Source: Zopfochytrium polystomum (Eukaryota; Chytridiomycota; Chytridiomycetes; Chytridiales; Chytridiaceae). From it: a DNA stretch of 64,000 bases. The DNA lies in contig JAIVFJ010000052.1 in assembly GCA_025765615.1 (NCBI GenBank), forward strand, positions 1-64,000, given 5' to 3'. The position numbers were made by a program, and so were the translations under genes. The notes beneath the pieces are model-generated. The model worked only from the letters and a program-made list of their open reading frames with translations. It searched no databases and was not told where the DNA came from. Shown here in pieces: positions 55,270 to 64,000 of the stretch. Positions within the stretch are counted from its first letter, which is position 1. Each line of letters starts with the position of its first letter.

Positions 55270-56780
55270 GGGGCAATTCCCTGGACCCTCCTCCAAGCTG
55301 CCCCTGTTTCATCACCACCACCAGCACCACAAACACCTCAGATTCCAAGCCCCACCAACTCACCATGGATGTCAAGATTCAACTCTCACCCAAGTCAACC
55401 ATCACAACCAAGGCCCTTATCGACTCTGGATCATCCTGCAACATCATTGATGCCACCCTTGCCAAGTCTTGTGCCATTCCCACCATCAAGAAATCCACAC
55501 CCCTCAAGGTCCACTTTGCCAATCATGCTCTGTTCAAGGAAATCAGCCATGAAACCAAGCTAAACCTCCACATCCAAGACTTTCCACCATCCATGGTCAA
55601 CCTGGAAGTATTGGATCTTGGCTCACCCACATTCTCTGTCATCCTGGGATTACCATGGCTGCAAGCCCAGAACCCTGCCATTGATTGGGTCACTGGTCAA
55701 GTCCAACCTCCACCAATTGGAACAGTCACCCAAAACTCAAGTCAAGCCTCCAAGTCTCATGCTCTCAAGTCCCTGATTCAAGGCTCTCAGCCTAGTATCC
55801 AAGGTCAACCACAAATGACAGCTCCAGTATCAGCCTGCAGCTCACAGATCCCAGCCAAGATTCAAGTTTCACAGTTCACAGTTCATAGTCAAGATTCCAG
55901 CACAGCTCATAGAGCTCACAGTCATGGCCAAGTCTGTAGTTCACAGAACCCACAGTCAAAGATTCAAGTACCACAGTTCACAGTCCAAATTCAAGATTCA
56001 AGCTCCACAGCTCACAGTCTTTGCCAAGAACAGAACCCTCAGTCAAAGATTCAAGAATCACAGTTCCCAGTCAACAATTCAAGCCCCACTGCTGATGAGC
56101 ACAGAAGGACAGACCTTGCACCTGAAGGGGGAGATGGTTTCACCCCACCTTCCAAGACACACCTTTCACTGCTTCCTGACAGTGTGTGGGCCCATGCTAT
56201 TTCCAAGGACCCCAAGCCTCACAAGATTCAAATCAGCCAAGAAGAGGAAAAACTTGAGATTCTCAAGACAAGGCATGTTGCAGCAACAGCTGGACACCCA
56301 GGAGAGCACAAGACATATGAGCTTGCTTCCAGAGACTTTTACTGGCCAGGCATGAGGAAGAACTTGCAGTCCAAAAGACCAAGTCCCAAGCTAGACAACC
56401 TCAAGTTGAGACCTTTCAAGATCTTGGAGCAAATCAATCCAGTCACCTTCAAGCTGGATCTCCCTGCATCCATGAAGATCCACCCAGTTTTCCATGTCAG
56501 CCTTTTGGAGAAGTTTGTGGCCAATTCCATTCCAGGCAGAGTTGTTCCTCCTCCTCCTCCAGTTGAGGTAGAAGGTGAAGAGGAATTTGAGGTTGAACAA
56601 ATCTTGGATGCCAAGTGGTTTGGAAGGACACTCAAGTTCCTTGTTAAGTGGAAAGGTTACTCAGATGCTGACAACACCTGGGAACCTGAGTCAAACCTCA
56701 CTCACTGCCAAGACCTTCTGCTCAAGTTCAAGACCAGGTACCCCACCAAGTTGCAGAAGAGGCCTAAAAGGGGGAGATGA
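55185..56780 (+). CDS. pol: Chromovirus pol remnant: protease, integrase N-part, chromodomain
   Basis: Open in the -1 frame relative to gag; actual entry is expected at 55242-55248. It holds retropepsin (ALIDSGSSCNIID, then FSVILGLPWL), a repetitive Gln/Ser linker, a partial integrase zinc region (AGHPGEHKTYEL, FYWPGMRKN), a GPY-like region and a chromodomain (FLVKWKGYSDADNTWEPE). RT, RNase H and integrase core are absent, with junctions identical to copy 1. The frame ends in the polypurine tract just before the 3' LTR. Confidence 0.87.
   Translation: MFLLWLQGACCQGLPKEEAPKLPGPGSLRGNSLDPPPSCPCFITTTSTTNTSDSKPHQLTMDVKIQLSPKSTITTKALIDSGSSCNIIDATLAKSCAIPTIKKSTPLKVHFANHALFKEISHETKLNLHIQDFPPSMVNLEVLDLGSPTFSVILGLPWLQAQNPAIDWVTGQVQPPPIGTVTQNSSQASKSHALKSLIQGSQPSIQGQPQMTAPVSACSSQIPAKIQVSQFTVHSQDSSTAHRAHSHGQVCSSQNPQSKIQVPQFTVQIQDSSSTAHSLCQEQNPQSKIQESQFPVNNSSPTADEHRRTDLAPEGGDGFTPPSKTHLSLLPDSVWAHAISKDPKPHKIQISQEEEKLEILKTRHVAATAGHPGEHKTYELASRDFYWPGMRKNLQSKRPSPKLDNLKLRPFKILEQINPVTFKLDLPASMKIHPVFHVSLLEKFVANSIPGRVVPPPPPVEVEGEEEFEVEQILDAKWFGRTLKFLVKWKGYSDADNTWEPESNLTHCQDLLLKFKTRYPTKLQKRPKRGR
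55242..55304 (+). promoter_or_regulatory. -1 ribosomal frameshift signal
   Basis: Slippery heptamer C CCA AAC (55242-55248) in the gag reading frame is followed by a 5-nt spacer. A perfect 8-bp stem comes next, GGTCCAGG (55254-55261) with CCTGGACC (55280-55287). Loop bases GGGGCA (55270-55275) can pair with TGCCCC (55299-55304), giving a possible H-type pseudoknot. It lies in the gag/pol overlap and shifts into the pol frame. The same sequence occurs in copy 1. Confidence 0.75.
56766..56780 (+). promoter_or_regulatory. Polypurine tract
   Basis: AAAAGGGGGAGATGA lies immediately before the 3' LTR, the position from which plus-strand cDNA is primed in LTR elements. It overlaps the pol stop codon. 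Confidence 0.8.
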
Positions 56781-57128
56781 TGTTATGAATCACCCTCTGG
56801 AAACCTCTGGAACCTTCTAGAACATTCCTTCATGGAACCTTCTGGAACCTTCTGGAACCTTCTAGAACATTCCTTCATGGAACCTTGTGGAACCTTCTGG
56901 AACCTTCTTTGCTTTCCTGACTTGTCTTGTTGTCATTGGTATCATTGGTATCATTGTATTACTAATTGCTCTTTCTGGAACTTTCTTTGAGTCTTGACAA
57001 GGAAGACTCTCAAAAGGTATAAAAGGGGGATGGGGGACCTGTCCCATCCCTCAAGTGAATTATTGTTTCCAATACAATCATCGCTCCTCTCAGTTCCTTG
57101 TCTGCCTTGTCCTGTCCTGTTCCTGACA
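56781..57128 (+). repeat. 3' LTR of nested chromovirus
   Basis: 348 bp, identical by eye to 53958-54305. Confidence 0.93.
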
Positions 57129-57133
57129 TTTTC

Positions 57134-57990
57134 CCAACAGGAGGCAAGTTCCTCCTCACAGGCAAGCCGCCACTGCTCCGCATCGGATTGACTATTGCAG
57201 TCCCGTACTGTTTGGGGATCGTCAGTAGGAACTGTCTCAGTGAGCGCTCCGACAAGGTCAAACTTGACACATTCAAGGAGCGTTGAGGGAGGAGCCAAGG
57301 ATGGTGACTCCTCCCAAATAAGGCAGCTGAAAGTGGTGAGGAGCCCAACAAACAGGGAAGAACCAGAATCGTCAGGGACATATGGTTGACCATCAGGGCG
57401 GAGGTAGTCCTTTAGGCGCGAGTTGGGTTGGCGAATACGGGTGGAGTGACGGGGTCCTGCAGCGGTGGGAGGAGACTGCTGTTGACGCGTTTCCGGAGGC
57501 AGCGAACCGAGGGGAGGAAAATCAACATTGTAGTGGGATGGCAGAGGAGTCAGAGACAAGGGAACCACCGAGATGGCATCAGGTAAAGGCCGCTCAGGGG
57601 AAGGCGGAGCGGAAAGAACGAAGGAGGAGTGGGCACTGCAGTAGAGAGGGAACGGAGGAGTGACATGGGAGAGGTAGCGGTTGAGGATGCGGTGGGTTCA
57701 GGTGCCTCTGTAGCGGTAGTGTGGGGGACAACACCACAGTCTGAGAGAGGCGTCGACGAGTGAGTGGATGTGGGTGACAGTGTGAGTTCGTCAGGCACTG
57801 CCGCTGGAGGTTCTGCTACTGGGATAGCAGGGGTGGAAGGAGATGCCAGGGAGGGGAGTGGAATGTGAAAAGGATAAATAGACACGACAGGATCTGCAGG
57901 CAGCAGAGCGGGAGAGTCAGACCCTGGTAGGCGAGAGGAGAAGAATAGTGAGGATGGATTAGAGGGCAGTTGAGGGTCGGAAGGGTCGAA
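57134..57990 (-). pseudogene. Copia pol, post-integrase linker up to the insertion point
   Basis: Contains a Pro/Ser/Thr-rich linker, then RHSTRIRQPNSRLKDY and DAEQWRLACEEELASCWEN, the usual lead-in to copia RT. It is cut at 57134 by the chromovirus and continues at 53952. A frame change occurs near 57570. Confidence 0.8.
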
Positions 57991-58019
57991 GATGTCCTCC
58001 CAGAAAATGACGTTTTGAC

Positions 58020-58420
58020 TTAAAACTACATGGTCAGACTGGCCGAACTGTTTCTTGAGGCGTTGCCAGATGGCAGCAGCAGTGTTGAGGCTGCCGACTT
58101 GCTCCTGAAGTTTGGGACTGAGAGCGGGGAGCAGAAGTTCGATCGCCTAGGGACGGCGTTGCCTTTTCGGAACTTGATCTTTTCGTTGGGGGAGAGAGCG
58201 ACCACAGCTACATCTTTGTTTGACGTATCCTTGCTGGCAGCTGGGTAGGCATTGTGGAATTTGTCCGCATTCGTGAGTATGTCAGGATCATAAGCTTGTT
58301 GGCGGTGTTGGCGATGAATCGACTCCAGACAGCATACGAAGGAGAGTTGACGTCTTCCGGATCGCCTGTGAAGATCAGAAGGACGATGCGCTTCGAGTTG
58401 GTCATCGTTTGCGTGTACAA
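58020..58420 (-). pseudogene. Copia gag N-part, fused to integrase tail
   Basis: Starts MTNSKRIVLLIFTGDPEDVN, followed by a gag-like VWSRFIANTANKL. A frame change near 58240 follows, and by 58000 the sequence is already a copia integrase-tail phrase (NVIFWEDIFD), so protease, zinc knuckle and integrase core were deleted. Confidence 0.65.
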
Positions 58421-58434
58421 TTCAGTAGCACTTT

Positions 58435-58447
58435 GGGCTCATAACCC
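58435..58447 (-). promoter_or_regulatory. Copia PBS matching initiator tRNA-Met anticodon arm
   Basis: GGGTTATGAGCCC on the coding strand, directly next to the 5' LTR. It is complementary to GGGCTCATAACCC, the anticodon stem-loop with CAT of eukaryotic initiator tRNA-Met. Confidence 0.75.
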
Positions 58448-58603
58448 TGTTGAGAATTGGAGGGAACTGCACACGAGAATGAGATGAAGATTCTCCCACA
58501 CTGTGTGTGGCTTGGAAATCAGCATTAAATAGAAAGAAGAGAATGGACAAACACGTGAGAGTAAACGGAGCAGAGAAAAAGGTCTAAAGTCTAAAAGTCA
58601 ACA
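58448..58603 (-). repeat. Copia 5' LTR (156 bp)
   Basis: TGTTGA...TCAACA; lacks the ~105 bp duplication present in the 3' LTR. Confidence 0.88.
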
Positions 58604-59170
58604 CCAAGCCACTGACACACTGACAGACAAAGGAGGACAGAAAGAGAGAGAAGTCGCAGCCTTTCAGCACAGCCACACTGGCAAACCTGGAACCTCTGAC
58701 AAACTGAGTGCTGCCCTTGCAGCCTTTGGCCGCTCATGCAGCAACCCATTTGACTGCAACAGGAAGACTGACAGCCAGTTGAATGCAAGAGTCAGCTGGG
58801 CACTGGCTCCAAAGTGCTCACAGAACCCAGAGGGAGAAACACAAACAGCCTGTTGACTTTAGTTCAAACAAAGAGGCAGTCATTGATTGATAGATAGACA
58901 ACAGCCGGTTGACTTTGCAAAATCATTAACTGATATATATCATTTCAGTCGGCTCCTCCTCCCAGTGACCCCAAGGAAGGGGGGCTGCAGCCTCCCATCC
59001 ACCCTTTGCTTCTCCTTTTGGGTTGGTTGCAAATCTTCAAAGAAGGGGAAAAGCAACATTCACACAAAGTTGGAGACACTGATGCACACTTTGGTCCCTT
59101 GAGTAGAGCAGCTTGCTTCGGAAGGAGACAGACGGAGGGAGTGTTTTGAAGTAGTACCCTACAGCGCCTG
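58604..59170 (-). repeat. Repeat D, right piece beside copia
   Basis: Inverted match to about 4070-4690. With 51950-52168 it reconstitutes the sequence around the copia insertion. Confidence 0.85.
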
Positions 59171-61410
59171 TTAAGGCACAGACTGCAAAGAGACAGAGAG
59201 ATAGATATCGAGACACACAGCCCATTGACTGCCACTCCCAGAGACAGAGATAGGGAGATAGACAGACAACCCGTTGACTGCCACTCTTATAGACAGACAG
59301 CCCGTTGACTTAATTCCATTTTTAGTTTTTAGAGCATGATTGAAATGCAAAAGAGAGAGAGCAAGAGTGAGAGGTCAGGAGGGAGAGAGGGAGGGAGAGA
59401 GAAGCTGGGTTGTTTTTTCAGTCAGGGGGCTCCCCACCCCCCTCCACACCTGCTCAATCGATCAAGTGAGATAGAGAGAGAGAAAGAGACTCCTCACTTG
59501 TCTATCCTGACACCTTCCTGTGGTTGCGTCGAGTTGCTTGCTGCTTTATCAGATGGGTTGGTCTGCCTCCAATGAGATGGTCAGAGTCGCCCCACCCCCA
59601 TGCAAGAGAGTAACCAAGAACTGCAGGGAGGGACAGAGACAGAGACAGTGAAACAGATAGAGAGATAAGGAAGAGACAGAGAGACAGAGGAAAATATGTT
59701 TTTGAGTCAGGGGGCTCCCGCCCCCTGAGCCCCCCTCAACCCCCCAGCTCGAATGAGAGGAGAGAGAGAGAGAGTGTGTGTGTGTGTATGTGTGTGTGTG
59801 TGTGAGACAGGGAGAGAGAGAGAGCAAGAGACAGAAGGACAGGGAGAGAGAGCCAGAGGCAGAGATAGAGTGTGTGTGTGAGAGACAGAGCAAAGAGATA
59901 GAGAGACAGACAGAGAGACAGACAGCCCATTGACTGCCAGTCCTACAGACAGGGAGGTGGACGGACAATCTGATAGACAGACAACACATTGAGCTCCTTC
60001 CTTTTCCGATTTTTCCGCTCAGTTTTGATTGGGTACCAAAGACAAAAAATTAACCAATTAGAAAATCAGTTTAGCCGCAAATCGTTCCATTCTTCATTAT
60101 ATAGATAAACAAGAAAAGAGCCAAAACAAAGGAAAATACAAATTGAAAAAAGAAGTAAAAGTCATCAACAGAAAGAGAAAGAAAAGCCCTGTCTTCTCAT
60201 ACCATTCATATGAGGCATTACATCATGGTAGCTGGGCATCTGGACTTTGCACTTCTCCCACAGAAGTGGTTCAGTCCTTCGTCATTCCAAACGTGAGGGG
60301 TCATTAACTGGACATGGTGGACTTTGCAGCCCAACAGTCAGCATGTCCTGCACTTGGCAACCTTCCCAATCGAAGTGATCGCTCTAACCACTGAGCAAGG
60401 AAGCTCTATGCCAACAGCTAAGCAAACACTGAGTCACTCAGTCTGCAGCCGTTGTACAGAATAATAATTATAGTAGCACAAATAATAATAGTGGCAGGTG
60501 ACATAGGCGCAACAACAAGTGTCAGTCAGTGGCTTATGTGGGCAACCAATAATAATAAAATGATAGTATGTACAGCAGAGTCCAAGCCGAATGCGTGTAT
60601 AACGTGCTTCGAGACAGGTGGATAATCCTCACAATTATCAGTGAAAAAGTGGGTATACACTCTTTTTATTTGAGGTCACAGGCTTGACAGCCTGTTGTCC
60701 TCACACCCCCCCAACATCCCCAAACAGACTCTGAATGGTGTCCTGATGACCTCACGTAATAGCTGAAATTGCTAACCAGCCGGGCGCCTGCCAAAAACGG
60801 GCGACCAACCAACAGACATGAGTGTTAGCAGAGTAAGAAAGGCGACGGGTGGCTGGACAGAGTAGAGCACCCAACGATGTGGTGGTGGGCGCAGGGTTAG
60901 TGTCCCGAACAACTTCAGATCATTCCCTCATGGTCACGTGCCTGGCCATGTTCCAAAAGCCCACAAACGCACACAAGAAAAGAAAAAAAAACCCACATGC
61001 AATGTAAAAAAAAATGGTTAATTCATCCCCGACGAGTGCAACAGCCGACGCGCAGGCAAAGGTACAGAGTGTGAGAGAGAGTGTGTGTGGGGGGTGTGTG
61101 TGGGAAAGAGAGACAGAGAGAGAGAAAGAGAGCGACACGGACCGAGAGAGAGTGTGTCACCGCCTGCGTGCGTGCGTGCGTGCGTGCGTGTAAACCCACT
61201 CGCCCCTAATTTCCTCCCCCCTATCTTCCGGCTCTTACACACAGCCAATCATCCACCCGATCCCCACCGCCGACTAAAACCCCCCGCTGCATATGCAAAA
61301 CATTACCAGACCAGGCCCCCTATTTCAAAGCATCCTACTCACAACGGCCCACCCTTCCTCCTCCGCCTCCTCGCTCATTCATCACCCTCCCCCGATCCAC
61401 TCGCCCCTTC
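59171..61410. other. Microsatellite-rich and unassigned DNA
   Basis: GACAGA/GAGAGA and GT repeats at 59330-59930, with recurring CAGCCCGTTGACTGCCA-like phrases. Near 60370-60420 (minus) a D-arm-like GCTCAGTGGTTAGAGC suggests a tRNA-derived fragment, without a full cloverleaf. 60620-60710 is an inverted match to 36640-36725. From about 61030, GA, GT and GCGT repeats precede the SmD2 3' end. No protein gene was recognised. Confidence 0.55.
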
Positions 61411-62407
61411 CTACGCGTCCTTTTGCAGGTTTCGAAGAACGAGGATGACTGGATTGCAAAGGAGGTGGGTGGATCGGGGGAAAAGAAGAGTTAGCCACCA
61501 CCGCCTCTGTCAGGGAAAAGATGAAAATAAAAGAAACGCCTTTTTCAGCCCCTCACCCGAGTCGCCACGCAGAAACAGCTTGCTGATGAACCGGTCCTTG
61601 TTGATGGGCTTTGCCTTTTTCTTTCCCTTGCCCGACTTTGGCACCTCGGTCCACATTTCCTTGACGTTCTCGAGGACCATGTTGCAGTGGCGGTCGCTTT
61701 TTTTTTGTGTGATGAACGGGAAAGTAACCAGTGAGTCGTTCGATCCCAACTACAAAAAAAAAGGAAAAAAAAAAATTCAAAACTCTCTGTACTCAACAAA
61801 GCCTTCACGCGCGCCAGCAGCTTTCTGTTGTTCCTGCAGTTGATGAGGATCTGCGTGTTGTTCTTGACCGACTGCGTGAGCACCGACAGCGGGCCGTTCT
61901 GGAACTCTTGCTCCTCGAGGAGCCGCAGCTCCTCTTCCGTCATTTCGGACCTTTTTGTGTGTGGGTGTGTGTGCGAGGTGAATGTTGGGTTGTGGTTAGC
62001 CGTGGGGAACAAAAGAAGGAAGGGTAAACGGAGGGGTGTCAGACGGAGTGCGCGGGACGCGCCACGCGTTGATGATGATGATGCCAAGGGACGGGTGTTT
62101 GCGGGTGTGGGGGTCGTTCGCGCGGGGGCCGTGGTGTTGCTGCTGCTGGGTCCGCAGTCGAGGGGGAAGAGGAGGCTTGGGCGATCTGCGATGCAACCGA
62201 CGATCTTCCTCGTCGCCCCGTGGGCGATTGAGGAACAGCCTAATGAGAGATATCATCTCCGCGCCCGGGTGTAGCGGGGAAGGGTGCATCGGTTCGCGTT
62301 TCGCGTAGGCGCTCGCTCAATTCGAATCGAATCCATCTCTCGTAGTCATAGTCCTCGTCTGGTCTGTCACCTCCTCCTCACCTGGGCTTCTGGGCAACTG
62401 CTGACAT
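61411..62407 (-). CDS. SNRPD2: Small nuclear ribonucleoprotein Sm D2
   Basis: Four exons, 62407-62382, 61950-61798, 61696-61557 and 61448-61411, give exactly 118 codons plus stop, the same length as human SmD2. The start ATG has a perfect GCCGCC context and opens [17 protein letters not shown]. Sm1 and Sm2 motifs are nearly invariant: [67 protein letters not shown]. SmD2 is part of the heptameric Sm ring on U1, U2, U4 and U5 snRNAs and is essential for splicing. Intron 2 uses donor GTTGAG. It is transcribed in the same direction as NAA10, about 300 bp downstream of it. No defects seen. Confidence 0.97.
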
Positions 62408-62709
62408 GGCGGCGGCGGTGTGTGTGACTTTCGGGTGGTCGCTCTGTGTCTGTTTTTTATTTTTTATTTCTTGCTTTCTTTCTTTGGGCTTCTTTGTTCT
62501 CTCTCCGCGTCCGAACCTTTCGGCCTCCCTCCACACCGGGGCACTCGCCGACGATGACAACGACCAAGCCTCGTCGTCTCTACTCCTCCGCCTCCTCCTC
62601 CTCCTCCTCCTCCTCCTCCTCCTCCTCCTTCTCCTCCCACGTATCCTCTCATCCTACCCCAACCATCCTCTCCCTCTCTCTCTCTCTCCCTCTCTCTTCT
62701 TCTCATCTC
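62408..62709. other. NAA10-SmD2 spacer
   Basis: Contains a (TCC)n tract at about 62577-62636 and CTCT repeats to 62700. It presumably holds the NAA10 3' UTR and SmD2 promoter. Confidence 0.6.
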
Positions 62710-63080
62710 TCAAAAGTTGAGAATCATCTTCTTGGCGTCCTCGCCGTCCGCGTAGTACTTCTTTTCGATTTCCTGCTCGCTATTTTTTTTTTTTTTAGTA
62801 TAGTGCCAGTCGGGCAGTCCGGGTCAGTCAGTCGGTCGGTAGGAAGGTCGGTTGTTGGTTGGTCGGTCAACCAAACAATCAAACAAAAAAACAAAATAAG
62901 AAATAACCGTGAAAAGAAGAAAAAAAAATGAAAAAGAAAAAAAAAAAAAAAAACAAAACCACACTCACGTAAACTTGAGCGTGTTCGAGTACAGCTGCAG
63001 CGCCGCGCGGTTGCTCTTGCGCACGTGCAGGGACACGTACTTTGCCTCAAAGCACTCGACCATGGCCTTTTCTGGAGTGT

Positions 63081-63126
<46 letters not shown>

Positions 63127-63788
63127 TGTGCGAATGTGTGTATGAGGGAGTGTGAGAGTGACTGAAAAGAAATAGGAGAAAAAAAAAGAAAGAAAAAAAA
63201 AGAAAAAAAAAGAGAGAGAAACAGTAAACTACGCACGCGCTTGCTGCATCAGCTTCTCGGCAACGCCCAGGCGGCGGTAGCTGCGCATGACCGAGAGGCT
63301 GGTGATGTGGCCGTGCGGCGCGTCGCCCGGCTCTTCCTCCCTGCAGCGAATGAATTGGCGCGGAGGCGTGAGAAACACGAAAGAAAAGAAGAAAAAAAAG
63401 AGAAAAAAAAAAGAGAAATAAAAGAAAAAACCTCGTTCTCTTCTCACATTTTCGCAAGGACGTAACCGACGATGCGCCCCTTGGGGTCCTCTGCAACGTA
63501 CGAGAGCTGCGGCCACGACGCAATGTGGTAAAAGTAGTACTTCATGACGTAGTTTTCGGGCAGGTTCGTGAGATTGCAGTTTTGCATGGACGGCAGGTCT
63601 TGCATCTGCACGCGTTGCGCGTTATTAGGGGGGGTTAGGTTGCGTGAGCGCGGGGGGGGTGAGGAGGAGGAGGAGGAGGAACGTTGTTTTGTGAGTGGTC
63701 GACGAACGAACGAGAAACAAGAGCAGATTACATCCCGACAACGACGGACGAGCGAACGACTAACGGCGAACGACGGACAAAACACACA

Positions 63789-63843
<55 letters not shown>

Positions 63844-63987
63844 TCACTCACTCACACACACTCACGCACTCACTCACGCACTCACTGAACACACACACAT
63901 CACACGCCAGCACACGCGCATCATGCACACGCACGCTCGCACACGCAACACACGCATACGCACCGTGGCTTGCCGGACGTTGATCAT
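62710..63987 (-). CDS. NAA10: N-alpha-acetyltransferase catalytic subunit (NatA, ARD1)
   Basis: Five exons, 63987-63964, 63605-63448, 63340-63237, 63071-62969 and 62779-62710, give 152 residues. It opens [20 protein letters not shown] and carries the NAA10 core: [46 protein letters not shown] and the acetyl-CoA motif [24 protein letters not shown] and [10 protein letters not shown] follow. NatA acetylates N-termini on nascent chains together with NAA15. The protein stops right after the GNAT fold and lacks the acidic ~80-residue tail of human and yeast enzymes. Introns carry GT, A or GA microsatellites. The ATG lies 14 bp from the window edge, so the promoter is outside. Confidence 0.95.
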
Positions 63988-64000
63988 CTTGACTTTGTGA

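Larger units (their letters stand above)
53958..57128 (+). mobile_element. Complete short Ty3/gypsy chromovirus, copy 2, nested in copia
   Basis: 3171 bp, flanked by TTTTC (53953-53957 and 57129-57133). Removing the element and one duplication rejoins the copia pol frame (WEN then DVAD). Both LTRs are 348 bp and identical by eye. Internal content and deletions are the same as in copy 1, in the opposite orientation. Confidence 0.95.
52169..58603 (-). mobile_element. Ty1/copia element, internally deleted and interrupted
   Basis: Flanked by CCAAG (52164-52168 and 58604-58608). LTRs start TGTTGA and end TCAACA. The sequence next to the 5' LTR, GGGTTATGAGCCC (58435-58447), is complementary to the anticodon stem-loop of initiator tRNA-Met, as in copia/Ty5-type half-tRNA priming. 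Without the nested chromovirus it would be about 3.3 kb, shorter than autonomous copia elements. Gag N-part, post-integrase linker, RT and RNase H are present, but the zinc knuckle, protease and integrase core are not seen. Frames are broken. The 3' LTR has an extra ~105 bp internal duplication. Confidence 0.9.

Noticed and set aside
60338..60418. Possible minus-strand tRNA with GCTCAGTGGTTAGAGC D arm
   Set aside because: Anticodon and T arms do not pair; treated as a tRNA-derived fragment.
28990..61410. Possible CRISPR-like array from regularly spaced repeats
   Set aside because: The repeats are LTR tandems, microsatellites or dispersed elements with no constant repeat-spacer pattern; the DNA is eukaryotic.

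Overview
This is nuclear DNA of a eukaryote with a strongly two-part layout. GC-rich blocks (about 5.6-28.3 kb and 61.4-64 kb) carry intron-containing host genes. Between them, and at the left end, lie blocks of lower GC made of retrotransposons, dispersed repeats and tRNA or tRNA-like sequences. The gene set, short GT-AG introns, very long low-complexity protein tracts, a Tf1-like chromovirus and intron-bearing tRNAs fit an early-diverging (zoosporic) fungus or another unicellular opisthokont. The species cannot be fixed from this window.

Host genes, left to right: an alpha-arrestin-like protein with a huge low-complexity tail (+); a 14-exon Sec1/Munc18 (STXBP1-like) gene (+); a very large unrecognised low-complexity protein (-); an ABHD12-like membrane serine hydrolase (+), divergent from the previous gene; then, at the right end, SmD2 (SNRPD2, -) and N-alpha-acetyltransferase NAA10/ARD1 (-). 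SmD2, NAA10 and Munc18 give clean spliced reading frames. The arrestin, the unknown gene and ABHD12 contain six apparent frame breaks. All are of the +1 type, and each can be placed on a G or C run.

Repeat blocks: 1-5 kb and 28.4-61.4 kb hold a 1.8-kb direct duplication, several dispersed repeat families, some carrying a tRNA, and about 16 tRNA or tRNA-like sequences (Lys, Ala, Thr, Asn, Val, Ser, Arg, Pro). They also hold decayed Ty1/copia fragments, one truncated and two complete short Ty3/gypsy chromoviruses, and a copia element.

The mobile-element architecture is the most informative part. A copia element (52.2-58.6 kb, target duplication CCAAG) sits in a repeat whose empty site is preserved at 4.68 kb. 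It is interrupted by a Ty3 chromovirus (53958-57128, target duplication TTTTC, visually identical LTRs). A second complete Ty3 copy lies at 48693-51870 in the opposite orientation (target duplication AAGAC). Both Ty3 copies lack reverse transcriptase, RNase H and the integrase core, yet keep open gag and protease-chromodomain frames. They carry an array of heat-shock-element-like repeats in the LTR, an 11-nt self-priming PBS, and a -1 frameshift cassette (slippery heptamer, 5-nt spacer, stem, possible pseudoknot) at the gag/pol overlap. I regard this heat-shock-element-bearing, self-primed, non-autonomous chromovirus family as the strongest candidate for something undescribed.
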